Assembly (NCBI GenBank): GCA_035628915.1
Contig: DASPIW010000059.1
Coordinates: forward strand, 53,314-117,313
DNA length: 64,000 bases
From: JARBUG01 sp035628915
GTDB lineage: Bacteria; Bacillota; Sulfobacillia; Symbiobacteriales; Symbiobacteriaceae
Direction of reading: 5' to 3'
Shown: positions 42,508 to 50,743 of the stretch, piece after piece
Position numbering within the stretch: the first letter of the stretch is position 1
Layout: each line of letters begins with the position of its first letter
Notes under the pieces: model-generated
What the model was told of the DNA's origin: nothing
Databases searched by the model: none
Seen by the model: the letters and a program-made list of their open reading frames with translations, nothing else
Translations under genes and position numbers: made by a program

Positions 42508-43926
42508 CTATCGTCCGGCGGCAGCGGCCAACGCTGCCGCCGCACTCTTTCGAACGTCCTGGCCCAGCACTCCCGTCAGACCGGTGGCTGCCACCCGGCT
42601 GCGAATCTCCTCGATATCGGTGATATAGAGGCCAAACTCCTTCATGCGCTGGAAGTAGCCGGCGCCGGAGAAAGTGAACTTCCGGAACAGGCCGCCCTGG
42701 GTGATCATCTCATTGACGTGTGCAATCGCATCGCCCACCGCAAGGGAGGTCGGCAGTTCCAAGAGCGACAGGCCGCGGGCCCAGCGAACGGCATTATGGC
42801 CGGCCAGGCTGCCCGTAATCGCCGCTTCGGTATGGCCGACCATCGGGCCGGCCTTCTCGCCGCCGCAGAACAGGTTGACCATGCCGCCCACCTTGAGGGC
42901 GTTGTCGCGGGGCGAAATGGCCAGGTAGCGGACCGAGTTGCCGATGCCGCCGGAATACGGGTCGTCGTACCGGGCGTTTTCGAAGCCGGGCACGGTACGC
43001 AGCTTCTCCAGCGGGAAGTAGGAAGTCATCAGCTTGGCGTGGCCAGTATCCAGCAGGATGATGTTCTCGGCGAATTCCTTGGAGGCGTACTGCTGGCAGG
43101 CCTTCTTCGCGAGCTTGTCCATTTCGATCATATGGACCGGCAGCGGCACCAGGGCGACGCCCTTCTCTTCCAGGTCCCGCACGATATGCGGGGCAAGCGA
43201 CTCCTTGACCAGCTTGCAGGAGCCGCTGAAGGCGCCCAGTTCGTCCTCGGCGGAGCCGCCGATCATCTCCGGAACCCGGCAGAGTTCGGCAATGCTGACC
43301 CGGCCGCCGAAAGTTGGGCAGCGGATGATGCACATGACACAACCGTTGCCGTACCGGGCGCACTCCGACTGCGGGCCGACCGAACCCGTCGTTTCGATGA
43401 AGACATCGGCCTCCAGCCACTGCGGCTCCCCGAAATCCGACCCGTGCTTCTCGTAGTACTGAATCGCCCTAATTCGCTTGTTCATCTTCGGCTTGGGAAT
43501 GCGCTTGCCCAGCAGCGTCCAGTGGCCAGCTGCCTGCCCGCCGGGCGCAGGGACTTCTTCGAGGGCCACGTCCGTCACCCGGGAGACCATTTTGACCTTG
43601 ACGCCATGCTGGCGCAGCACCCGCATGATCGCCGGCTCAATCTTGGTCACGTCGTAAAGCGAGGCGTGCTTGTGGCCGGGGAAGTCCAGGTCCTTGTGCC
43701 GGGCCACCGCGTCGGAGGCGAGGAACAGGTCACCCGCCCCGAGGGCGATCATCTCTTCGGTGGCGGTGAACCGCCCGTTATTGCGCATGATGCCCCCTAC
43801 CAGGCCGGTGCCCAACAGCAGGTCGGTCTTCTCGAACAGGATCACTTCATCGGCACCAGCCTTCGCGGCCGCCACCGCTGCCCCACAGCCAGCCCATCCG
43901 CCTCCGATTACGGCTACTCGCGGCAT
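42508..43926 (-). CDS. FAD-dependent oxidoreductase with Cys motif
   Basis: 472 residues. The N-terminal Rossmann fold VAVIGGGWAGCGAAVAAAKAG binds FAD, and the end of the FAD domain (MVNLFCGGEKAGPMVGHTEA) resembles GidA/FAD_oxidored-type proteins. Four cysteines at 189, 196, 199 and 203 (C-x6-C-x2-C-x3-C, ending RCP) could hold an Fe-S cluster. AAAGGGAGGGG precedes the ATG. Operon with the four-cluster ferredoxin suggests electron transfer between flavin and Fe-S carriers; the substrate is unknown. Confidence 0.8.
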   Translation of the reverse strand: MPRVAVIGGGWAGCGAAVAAAKAGADEVILFEKTDLLLGTGLVGGIMRNNGRFTATEEMIALGAGDLFLASDAVARHKDLDFPGHKHASLYDVTKIEPAIMRVLRQHGVKVKMVSRVTDVALEEVPAPGGQAAGHWTLLGKRIPKPKMNKRIRAIQYYEKHGSDFGEPQWLEADVFIETTGSVGPQSECARYGNGCVMCIIRCPTFGGRVSIAELCRVPEMIGGSAEDELGAFSGSCKLVKESLAPHIVRDLEEKGVALVPLPVHMIEMDKLAKKACQQYASKEFAENIILLDTGHAKLMTSYFPLEKLRTVPGFENARYDDPYSGGIGNSVRYLAISPRDNALKVGGMVNLFCGGEKAGPMVGHTEAAITGSLAGHNAVRWARGLSLLELPTSLAVGDAIAHVNEMITQGGLFRKFTFSGAGYFQRMKEFGLYITDIEEIRSRVAATGLTGVLGQDVRKSAAAALAAAAGR

Positions 43927-43963
43927 CCAGACCCCTCCCTTTCAAACTGCGCCGTTTCCACTG

Positions 43964-43984
43964 CCGCTCATCAGTGATGAGCGG
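43964..43984. promoter_or_regulatory. 21-bp perfect palindrome upstream of the FAD oxidoreductase
   Basis: CCGCTCATCA-G-TGATGAGCGG, ten-base perfect arms, 38 bp before the start codon. On its far side lies an AT-rich stretch (ACTATATAGT and TATATA) likely to contain the promoter. Best explained as an operator or a 5'-leader hairpin; the regulator is unknown. Confidence 0.55.
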
Positions 43985-44050
43985 TTGATGATACTATATA
44001 GTTATATATGTCTACTATGTTCTCCTCCTGGTGGCCTAACAAAAGTTGCT

Positions 44051-44094
44051 CAATAGGCCGCCGCCCGGATTTTGCACCGGGCGACGGCCTATTG
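44051..44094 (-). terminator. Terminator of the HExxH protein gene
   Basis: Eighteen-base arms with one mismatch (44051-44068 / 44077-44094, CAATAGGCCG... with ...CGGCCTATTG) and an 8-nt loop. On the minus strand it continues GAGCAACTTTTGTT. It lies 22 nt past the gene's stop. Confidence 0.85.
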
Positions 44095-44116
44095 GCGCGT
44101 GGCGGGACGGCTTGGT

Positions 44117-46978
44117 CTACTGGCACCCGTCGTCCTTCATTTCGATTTCGAGCGTGACTTTCTTGACCCGGACTTTCTTCACTTCGACCCCAGACAGGTC
44201 GACGCAGTCGAGGAACTGTTTGGCCGAACCGGCGCAGTCCGTGCCGGGTTCCTCAGCGTGCGGGGTCTCACGGGCCGGCGTCTTCATGCGCGGGTCGATC
44301 TGGTAAGTCATGCCGCCCGTCAGGATGCCGTCGATGTAGGCGTGCACTTCAACCGCCGCTTCCTTGCCGCTGGCTTCGACGTCGGCGGGGGTGAAATCGC
44401 CGCCCTGCTTGAGGGCCAGCACGATCTCCCGCTCCATGCGGGCGCCGAGGGAGAAGGCCGCCCCGCCGGGGTTCAGGAACTGGAGCTCATACTGGCGCTC
44501 CCGCAGGAAGGCCGGCATGATCACCTCCAACTTGACCTGGACGGCCTTGTCGAAGGGGTTCTTCGCAAAGAACTTGCGCCCCTTGAACGAGGCGGCCAGG
44601 TTCAGCCCGCCGCCCCCGCCGGCGACCGGCGCCACGTTACGCTGGGCGACGTTGTTGTCGTTCCGTACGAGCCACCACTCGGGCATGGGGCCGGCCACGG
44701 TTTCGGTGTTGGCCAGGTCGCCCGCGGCGCTGACGGCCATCATCAGGCACTCGTGGCCAACGGTTTCGGGCGTCCATTCAAACGGGCCGACGACGGTGCT
44801 GCCGCCCGGCGCCAGGGCGCCCGCGGCGCTGAGCTGGGCGGTGGTCATGGGCTGCCAGTCGTCGGGCCAGCGCAGGCCGGTGGACGGGCGGCAGTGGTAC
44901 CCCTTGACCGCAATGCCCGTGGCGCTCTGCGTGCCGCGGTTCTTGATGCGGACGTAGACGTAGTTGGTGACGCCCACGACCGGCGTCTCGTGCGCCAGGC
45001 CGCTGTCCGGCGCCAGCCGGTTCCAGATGTCGGTGGTGCTCCAGTGGTTGGGCAGGAAGGTGTACTGGCCGGCGCGCCCGTCGTCGATGTAAACGTCAAC
45101 CGCAGGCGGGGCGCCTTCGGCAGCCACCGGGGTCGGGGCGCCGGCGGGCTGGTAGAGGCCCTGCTTCTCGAAGCCCCAGCGGATCACCTTGTGGACGCCG
45201 CCGCCGCAGATGCCCTCAAAGAGCGTCGTGCCGATGTCAGCGTTCATCAGGGTGGTGGCGAAGACGCTGGCATTGGGCGTCGGTGTAATGGGGCTGGTGG
45301 CGAGCGACCCGATCGCCCGGACGATCAGGTAAGCCGTCCAGCGGGAAGCATACTGCTGCAGGCTCAGGTTGGTCGAGTCGCCGCCGAGCGAACGGTAGAT
45401 GCGGAACATGGTGGTGGAGAGGATCTGCTCGCTGTTGTACCCGCCGAGGTCGTTGGTGCCGCCCCAGGCCCAGCCCGCCCCGACGGCCCTGTCGTGCCGG
45501 CGCCCGGGGAGAATCCAGGGGAAGGTCTGGAAGCGGTCGGGCGCATGGGAGCCGGGGTCGCAGATGATCGCGGCCAGGCTGTCGCCCGCGCTGTGAGCAA
45601 AGCCGAAGTTGGGCGAGTGGACGCTGTCCCACAGGAGCGCGTGGCCGAATTCGTGGAGCACGACCCGGAAATCGGTCGCGATGCCAACGGGCTGGCCCGT
45701 AGCCGCCAGCGCGTACCGGAAGCCGTCCGAGCCCGTTCCAGTTGCGTTGCCGGGCGCCTGCGCGTTGACGCAGTTGCCGCCCGCACACCCCCCGCCGATG
45801 GTCGCCCGATGGTCGATGCGCACCGGGAAGGCGGTGCCGTCAAAGTAGCTGGCCATGTTGAAGCCCATATCCTTGACCATGCGGAAGACGGCGTCGGAGT
45901 GGTAGTAAGCGTTGACCGCCGTGAAGTTGTCGGTAGGAACCGAGTAGGTGAAGTTGCCGGGAAGCGCTTCCGTAGGCGCCGCCACGGCGGGGTCGCTGAC
46001 GTTGGCCAGCCGGACGAACTCGCCCGTGAGGGCCTGGTGCTCGCCGGGCGGCGGGGCCGACAGGCCGGGCAGCGTAACGACGGTGCGGAGGGCGTCCAAC
46101 GTCGCCGCCGATGAGCTCGCGGTGATCATCAGGTCGCCGGTGGCTGTGAGCGGATCCCGCTGATAGACGGAGCCGGTGGCGCAGGCGACAAAGGCGCGCA
46201 GGTAGAGCACGGCGCCCGTCACCGGCTCGATGAAGCAGCGCCAGTTCAGTTCGCCCCAGCCTTCCGCCGCCATGCTAAACAGGGCTTCCACCACCACGTA
46301 GTGGCGCCCGGGCAGAATCGCTTCCGGCATGGCGGGCAGGCGTAGCGTGGGCGCCGGGGTCTGCATGGGCGTGTCCTGCCGCCCCCGGGAAGGCTTGTCA
46401 ATCCGGCGGTCGGGCAGGGCGTCCGGATCATGCCGCTGATCCGGGTCGTACTGGTAAATGCGCAGTTTCGCCCCGTTGATGGTGATCTGGGCGTTCGGCT
46501 GTTCCAGCAGGTTGGCCAGCAGTTCCGGGTGGAGCCGCTCGGGGGTCACTTTGAAGCTCTGGGGGTCGACGGCTTCAATTTGGATGTCGTGGGCAAAGGA
46601 GCTGAGCGAGCTGGTAACCCGCAGGGGGCTCGACTGCATCCAGATGCTTACGCCGCAGCCCCAGACGGGCAGGCCGAAGTGGGTCTGGGCGTAGGAGACG
46701 ACGGCGGTCTCCATGATCGACTTCTGGTCGGCAAATTGCAGCAGGGTTCCTTCCTGCGTAAGGTTGTTCTCCATCTGGCGGGAGAGGTCTTTGAGGCAGC
46801 TTTGGTCTATGCCGTAAAGTGCGGCCACTTCACGCAGGTACTGCCCCGCCAGCGCCTGTGGCGACGGCGCCGCAAGCCCGGCGGGCAGGGTATAGGGTTC
46901 ATGCAGGTGGGCCAGATGCCTAATGTTGCCCTGTGCGTCACGCTCGATCTGAACATTGGGGGTGATCTGGAAAGCCAT
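44117..46978 (-). CDS. Large HExxH metallopeptidase-like protein
   Basis: 953 residues, AGGAGGTAAACAA before the ATG. The N-terminal 200 residues resemble the FTP propeptide domain of thermolysin/fungalysin enzymes (SYAQTHFGLPVWGCGVSIWM). The zinc motif HEFGH is at 442-446. Aligned on thermolysin, the third-ligand Glu position is Asp466 (in AGDSLAAI). Residues about 680-770 look like a CARDB-type beta-sandwich (YVYVRIKNRGTQSATGIAV), and the C-terminus carries a further beta domain and Cys-containing tail. There is no signal peptide. Family relationship is fairly clear; activity is not certain. Confidence 0.7.
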   Translation of the reverse strand: MAFQITPNVQIERDAQGNIRHLAHLHEPYTLPAGLAAPSPQALAGQYLREVAALYGIDQSCLKDLSRQMENNLTQEGTLLQFADQKSIMETAVVSYAQTHFGLPVWGCGVSIWMQSSPLRVTSSLSSFAHDIQIEAVDPQSFKVTPERLHPELLANLLEQPNAQITINGAKLRIYQYDPDQRHDPDALPDRRIDKPSRGRQDTPMQTPAPTLRLPAMPEAILPGRHYVVVEALFSMAAEGWGELNWRCFIEPVTGAVLYLRAFVACATGSVYQRDPLTATGDLMITASSSAATLDALRTVVTLPGLSAPPPGEHQALTGEFVRLANVSDPAVAAPTEALPGNFTYSVPTDNFTAVNAYYHSDAVFRMVKDMGFNMASYFDGTAFPVRIDHRATIGGGCAGGNCVNAQAPGNATGTGSDGFRYALAATGQPVGIATDFRVVLHEFGHALLWDSVHSPNFGFAHSAGDSLAAIICDPGSHAPDRFQTFPWILPGRRHDRAVGAGWAWGGTNDLGGYNSEQILSTTMFRIYRSLGGDSTNLSLQQYASRWTAYLIVRAIGSLATSPITPTPNASVFATTLMNADIGTTLFEGICGGGVHKVIRWGFEKQGLYQPAGAPTPVAAEGAPPAVDVYIDDGRAGQYTFLPNHWSTTDIWNRLAPDSGLAHETPVVGVTNYVYVRIKNRGTQSATGIAVKGYHCRPSTGLRWPDDWQPMTTAQLSAAGALAPGGSTVVGPFEWTPETVGHECLMMAVSAAGDLANTETVAGPMPEWWLVRNDNNVAQRNVAPVAGGGGGLNLAASFKGRKFFAKNPFDKAVQVKLEVIMPAFLRERQYELQFLNPGGAAFSLGARMEREIVLALKQGGDFTPADVEASGKEAAVEVHAYIDGILTGGMTYQIDPRMKTPARETPHAEEPGTDCAGSAKQFLDCVDLSGVEVKKVRVKKVTLEIEMKDDGCQ

Positions 46979-47108
46979 TTGTTTACCTCCTACTCCATCA
47001 TGGACGCCCGGAGGAGCCGGGTCGTGCTGATTGATTAGGCGGTAGCCTGGAAATGTCCCCCATTAGCGCAACGATTCACCTGTGGGTGCAAGAGGCGCCC
47101 GGACGCGA

Positions 47109-47136
47109 ACGGAGCCCGGGTTCTCCCAGGCTCCGT
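47109..47136 (-). other. Hairpin after the coiled-coil gene
   Basis: ACGGAGCC (47109-47116) pairs with GGCTCCGT (47129-47136), with three more G-C pairs inside. It lies 6 nt past the stop of the leftward coiled-coil gene but lacks a T tract, so it is a weak terminator candidate. Confidence 0.45.
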
Positions 47137-47141
47137 GTGGA

Positions 47142-47459
47142 TTATACCTGTTTCCGTTGCGAAAGCTCCTGCTCCAGTTCACGGATGCGGCGGCACCGTT
47201 CGCTGCGCTCCTTGTAAAGCAGTTGGGAGAGGCTGCGAGCCTTACTCTCCCATTCAGCCGCCCGGGCACGGGCAGCCTCGAGTTCCGCTTCGGTTTGTCG
47301 CAGTAAGCCTTCCAGGTCCGCGACGGCGGCAGACGGGGAGTCGCCGTCGGTCAGCGCCTGCGCCGTGCGCCGCAGCCGCTCGACCCGCATGGTCCACGTG
47401 TTGTGAGCCTTCATGAGTGCAGCTACTTCCTGCGTCAGCGTGTCGATGTCCGTTGCCAA
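47142..47459 (-). CDS. Small coiled-coil protein
   Basis: 105 residues, not recognised. Nearly the whole length is heptad-patterned and rich in Ala, Glu, Leu and Arg (for example LRQTEAELEAARARAAEWES and ERSERCRRIRELEQELSQR), predicting a long parallel coiled coil. The start is TTG at 47459 with GAGGTGA about 8 nt upstream. It lies 110 nt after the PEP-utilising enzyme and may be in the same transcript. Function unknown. Confidence 0.6.
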   Translation of the reverse strand: MATDIDTLTQEVAALMKAHNTWTMRVERLRRTAQALTDGDSPSAAVADLEGLLRQTEAELEAARARAAEWESKARSLSQLLYKERSERCRRIRELEQELSQRKQV

Positions 47460-47570
47460 GGGCGGCTCACCTCTGCCGTGCCTTCAGGTGGAACTGCAAA
47501 GAATGATTAGCCACACTTGCGCGGTTTTCCTCCGTGCGGTGCCCTGCCCCGGGCAGTGCCTGTGCGGCGT

Positions 47571-49928
47571 CTACCGGGCCAGTTTCACCCGCCCCGCATT
47601 CCCGTCGACCAGCACCTCCTGGCCGTCGGCAATCAACCGGGTGGCGCCGGTGACCCCCATGACCGCGGGAATGCCGTACTCACGCGCCACGATGGCTGCA
47701 TGCGACATGGCCCCGCCGGTCTCCGCGACGACTGCGGACGCAGAGGCAAAGAGGGGCGTCCAGGCCGGGTTCGAGTAGGGACAGACGAGCACTTCGCCCG
47801 ATTTGAGCCGGCCAAATTCGCGCTCAGCCCGCACGATGCGGGCTTTGGCTCGGACCACACCGGCACTGGCCCCCACGCCCGCGAGCTCGCTGCCGCCGGC
47901 AGCCGCCTTGAAGAGCCGGGCCTGCCAGCGCCCGTTGACCACCCGGTAGGTTGCGCACCGCCGGGCAATGTGCCGGCGCGCTTCCTCCGGTGCGGGCGCC
48001 CCCCCGGTCAGCCAGGCTTTCACTTCATCAAAGGTGAGGTAGTATACGTCGCCCGCGTCGGTCAACAGCCCTCGGCCCGTGAGGCGGCGCCCCCACTCGG
48101 CAGCCAGGTCCTGCAGGGCGGCGAGCGGCCGGGTCAGGTCGAAGTGGCTGTTCTCCCGGAACGCCTGGAGGGCCCGGAACCGTTCGACCAGCCAGCGGAA
48201 CAGGCGGGGCAGGCCGGGGAACCAGCGGAGCCGCCCCGCCACAAGCTGGTACGCCGCCGCGTACTGCTGCCGCCCCAAGTGAGGCGGCGGCGAGTCGAGA
48301 TGAATCAGGCCCTGAAGCATCTGCCGGACCCGGTCCGGGTCCCGCCGCCAGACGGGCTCCGAGACGTACCAGGCGGCTCCGGCCCGGTGACCGTATGTCT
48401 GCAGGAACTCGGCGAACCGGGCCTCCGCCGTCGCCGGTGTTTCTGTCCGGAAGGACCGCGAGAGCTGCCAGAACGCCTGGTTAGTCTCCGAGGTTGCGTT
48501 CTCGACCCCGGCCATCAGGTCAGCCATGGTCATGGCGGCCCGCTTCGGCCCTACCGCCAGCGCGACCAGCGCCTTCAGCCAGCCCTCTGCCTGGTAGGCG
48601 ATGGTCGCCACGAAGCGCCGGCGAAAAATCTCCTCCCAGGCGGTGCAGATCTGCTCAGCGCGGGCGATTAGCTCGGCGTCGCTCATGCTGGCGACCGGCC
48701 CCGCATGGCCGAGCTTCTTTAGCTCCTCGCGGGGACCGCTGGCCCACCAGCCCGCCCAGTCTCGGTCAAGCAGCCTGCGCATCAGCGCGCCCGCACCGAG
48801 CATGCGCAGATTGGGCCGGGCGACCGGGCCGACCATCGCCTCCCGCCAGATCATGTGCCGGTACCGCTCCTCCTCCGCCGGCGCCACTACGGCGCCGACC
48901 TGCCGGGTGAGCTCGGCGATGGCCCCCACCATGAACCCGACGAACAGGTTATCCAGCGGCTTTGGTGCCAGGGGGTAGCGTTCGCCGGCCATGGCAGCGG
49001 CCATCCGCTGGTTCAGCGAGAGCCTGCCCAGGGGCGGCACCACTTCCGGTTCTACATCCGCCAGCGTCGTGATGGGCCGGGTCTGCAGTAGATAGAGCCG
49101 CCCCGCCGCCACCGCAAACTCCACGTCCTGCGGGCAGCCGTAGTGGGCTTCGAGCTGCAGGGCGAGGCGGGCCAGCTCCAGGAGGCAAGAGTCCGGCAAG
49201 GCGGGGCGCCCGGGCTGACGAAGATCCCGCTCGGCCACAGCCAGGGCCGCGGGCCCGGCGCCCCGGTCAATCCGGTAGCTGTCGCCCGTGACATGGCCTG
49301 ACACCACCGCTTCGCCCAGACCGGGCGCCGCTTCCACCAGCATCTGGTCCGCCCGCCCCGCCACCGGGTCCACGGTGAAGAGTACGCCGGCAACCTCCGC
49401 CGGCACCATCTCCTGCACGACTACCGCCATGGTGACCTGCAAGTGGTCGACGCCCCGCTGGGCCCGGTAGTAGAGCGCCCGGGTGCTCCAGAGCGACGCC
49501 CAGCACCGCCGGACGGCCGCCGTGAGTCCCTCCTCGCCCTCGACGTTCAGGAAGGTCTCCTGCTGTCCGGCAAAGGAGGCGTCGGCCAGGTCCTCTGCTG
49601 TCGCCGACGACCGGACGGCGACGGGTGGCGAGCCAATTTGCCGGTACGCCCGGGTCAGCTCCTCGCACAGCCGCGGTTCGAGCTCTCCGCTCAGGAGAAC
49701 CTCCGCCGCCGCCTGCGAAGCCGCTTCCCAGTCCTGTCGCTCCAGCAGCGGCGCCACACGGTGCGCCAGCCCCAGCCGAGCTGACTCCGCGGCGTATGCC
49801 TGCGCAGTCACTACATAGCCCGGAGGCACCGGCAGCCCCAGTCGGGCCATTTCGCCCAGGTTGGCGCCTTTCCCGCCCGCGGTTGCATGGTCTTGCCGCC
49901 CAATCTCATTGAGTTGCTGCGTCAGCAT
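47571..49928 (-). CDS. PEP-synthase / rifampicin phosphotransferase-like protein
   Basis: 785 residues with the three-part layout of rifampicin phosphotransferases and related enzymes. The N-terminal ATP-grasp domain has GGKGANLGEMARLGLPVPPG at 18-37, VAVRSSATAEDL, FAGQQETFLNV and QDVEFAVAAGRLYLLQTRPI. A helical middle domain spans about 300-680. The C-terminal swivelling domain carries the phospho-histidine in ETGGAMSHAAIVAREYGIPAV. The enzyme would transfer a phosphate from ATP via His to an acceptor; whether that is pyruvate, rifamycin or another molecule is open. Its start overlaps the TetR gene end by 23 bp. Confidence 0.8.
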   Translation of the reverse strand: MLTQQLNEIGRQDHATAGGKGANLGEMARLGLPVPPGYVVTAQAYAAESARLGLAHRVAPLLERQDWEAASQAAAEVLLSGELEPRLCEELTRAYRQIGSPPVAVRSSATAEDLADASFAGQQETFLNVEGEEGLTAAVRRCWASLWSTRALYYRAQRGVDHLQVTMAVVVQEMVPAEVAGVLFTVDPVAGRADQMLVEAAPGLGEAVVSGHVTGDSYRIDRGAGPAALAVAERDLRQPGRPALPDSCLLELARLALQLEAHYGCPQDVEFAVAAGRLYLLQTRPITTLADVEPEVVPPLGRLSLNQRMAAAMAGERYPLAPKPLDNLFVGFMVGAIAELTRQVGAVVAPAEEERYRHMIWREAMVGPVARPNLRMLGAGALMRRLLDRDWAGWWASGPREELKKLGHAGPVASMSDAELIARAEQICTAWEEIFRRRFVATIAYQAEGWLKALVALAVGPKRAAMTMADLMAGVENATSETNQAFWQLSRSFRTETPATAEARFAEFLQTYGHRAGAAWYVSEPVWRRDPDRVRQMLQGLIHLDSPPPHLGRQQYAAAYQLVAGRLRWFPGLPRLFRWLVERFRALQAFRENSHFDLTRPLAALQDLAAEWGRRLTGRGLLTDAGDVYYLTFDEVKAWLTGGAPAPEEARRHIARRCATYRVVNGRWQARLFKAAAGGSELAGVGASAGVVRAKARIVRAEREFGRLKSGEVLVCPYSNPAWTPLFASASAVVAETGGAMSHAAIVAREYGIPAVMGVTGATRLIADGQEVLVDGNAGRVKLAR

Positions 49929-50511
49929 GAGTGATGCCTCCCAGAAGAAATCGCCAGGTCGAGTCCACCAGCGGGTCGATCGGGGCGCCCGTCATGATGT
50001 GCAGCAAAGTCGCGCTGTTCATCAGCGAAAGCACGTTCATTGCCAGGTCCCGGGCCGGCAGGTCCCCGCGGAACTGGCCCAGGGCCTGCCCTTCCTGCAC
50101 GACCCGGGTCACCATCTGCCAGATCTGCTCCCGGGCCGGGGTCAGGCCAGTCAGATACGTGGGGTCGCTTATGCTGTACAGATAGATCAACCGCAGCTTA
50201 CCCCGGTGGGCCGCCGCTTCCCCGGCCACACACGCCAGGACCTCCCGCAGTCGCTGGAGCGGCGGCAAGTCCGGCGAAATCCGGCGAATCAGTTCGTCTA
50301 GCTTCTGCTGCAGCTGCCCGCCATAGAAACGGAGCACACCTTCCTTGCTCCCGAAATGGTTAAAGAACGTAGTCCGACTGACGCCGGCGCGCTCCGCAAT
50401 CTCGTCGACGGAGACCGGCTCGAAGCCGCGCTCGGCAAAAAGACCCAGCGCCGCCGTGAAGATCGCTTCGTTCACGGCCGCGTTCTTTCGCTCTCGCAAT
50501 CCTGGTGACAC
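49906..50511 (-). CDS. TetR-family transcriptional regulator
   Basis: 201 residues. The N-terminal HTH (about 10-56) is classic: IFTAALGLFAERGFEPVSVDEIAERAGVS then RTTFFNHFGSKEGVL. The helical C-terminal ligand domain is of unknown specificity. GTG start behind GGGGGTGAG. Overlapping arrangement with the phosphotransferase-like gene suggests a drug-inducible regulator/resistance pair. Confidence 0.92.
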   Translation of the reverse strand: MSPGLRERKNAAVNEAIFTAALGLFAERGFEPVSVDEIAERAGVSRTTFFNHFGSKEGVLRFYGGQLQQKLDELIRRISPDLPPLQRLREVLACVAGEAAAHRGKLRLIYLYSISDPTYLTGLTPAREQIWQMVTRVVQEGQALGQFRGDLPARDLAMNVLSLMNSATLLHIMTGAPIDPLVDSTWRFLLGGITHADAATQ

Positions 50512-50644
50512 GTCAACTCACCCCCAATGAGGCCATTCGTCCGGGTTGGCATCGAAATATCCTTACCCAAGTACAAATATATACTCCAGTACACAAAACG
50601 CAAGCATTTTCTCCCGAGATCTCTGCGGCTCTAGCAGATCGAAA

Positions 50645-50664
50645 TTATTACCATAATGTAATAA
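50645..50664. promoter_or_regulatory. TTATTAC-N6-GTAATAA palindrome in an AT-rich divergent promoter region
   Basis: Perfect 7-bp arms, 80 bp before the kinase gene and 135 bp from the TetR start. The surrounding 200 bp are far more AT-rich than the rest of the window. CAAGTACA and CCAGTACA repeats also occur at about 50568-50594. Candidate operator for TetR or for the chaperone operon. Confidence 0.45.
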
Positions 50665-50743
50665 ATATAGCCAAATGACCCCCAATTGAATAAGATCATG
50701 GTATGCGAATTATTCTGCAGTCCAAATAATAGGGGCGCTATGT

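Noticed and set aside
44072..46114. A 680-codon plus-strand frame opposite the HExxH gene
   Set aside because: Antisense of a well-supported gene; Arg/Gly/Val-rich composition typical of GC-rich shadow frames, no motifs.
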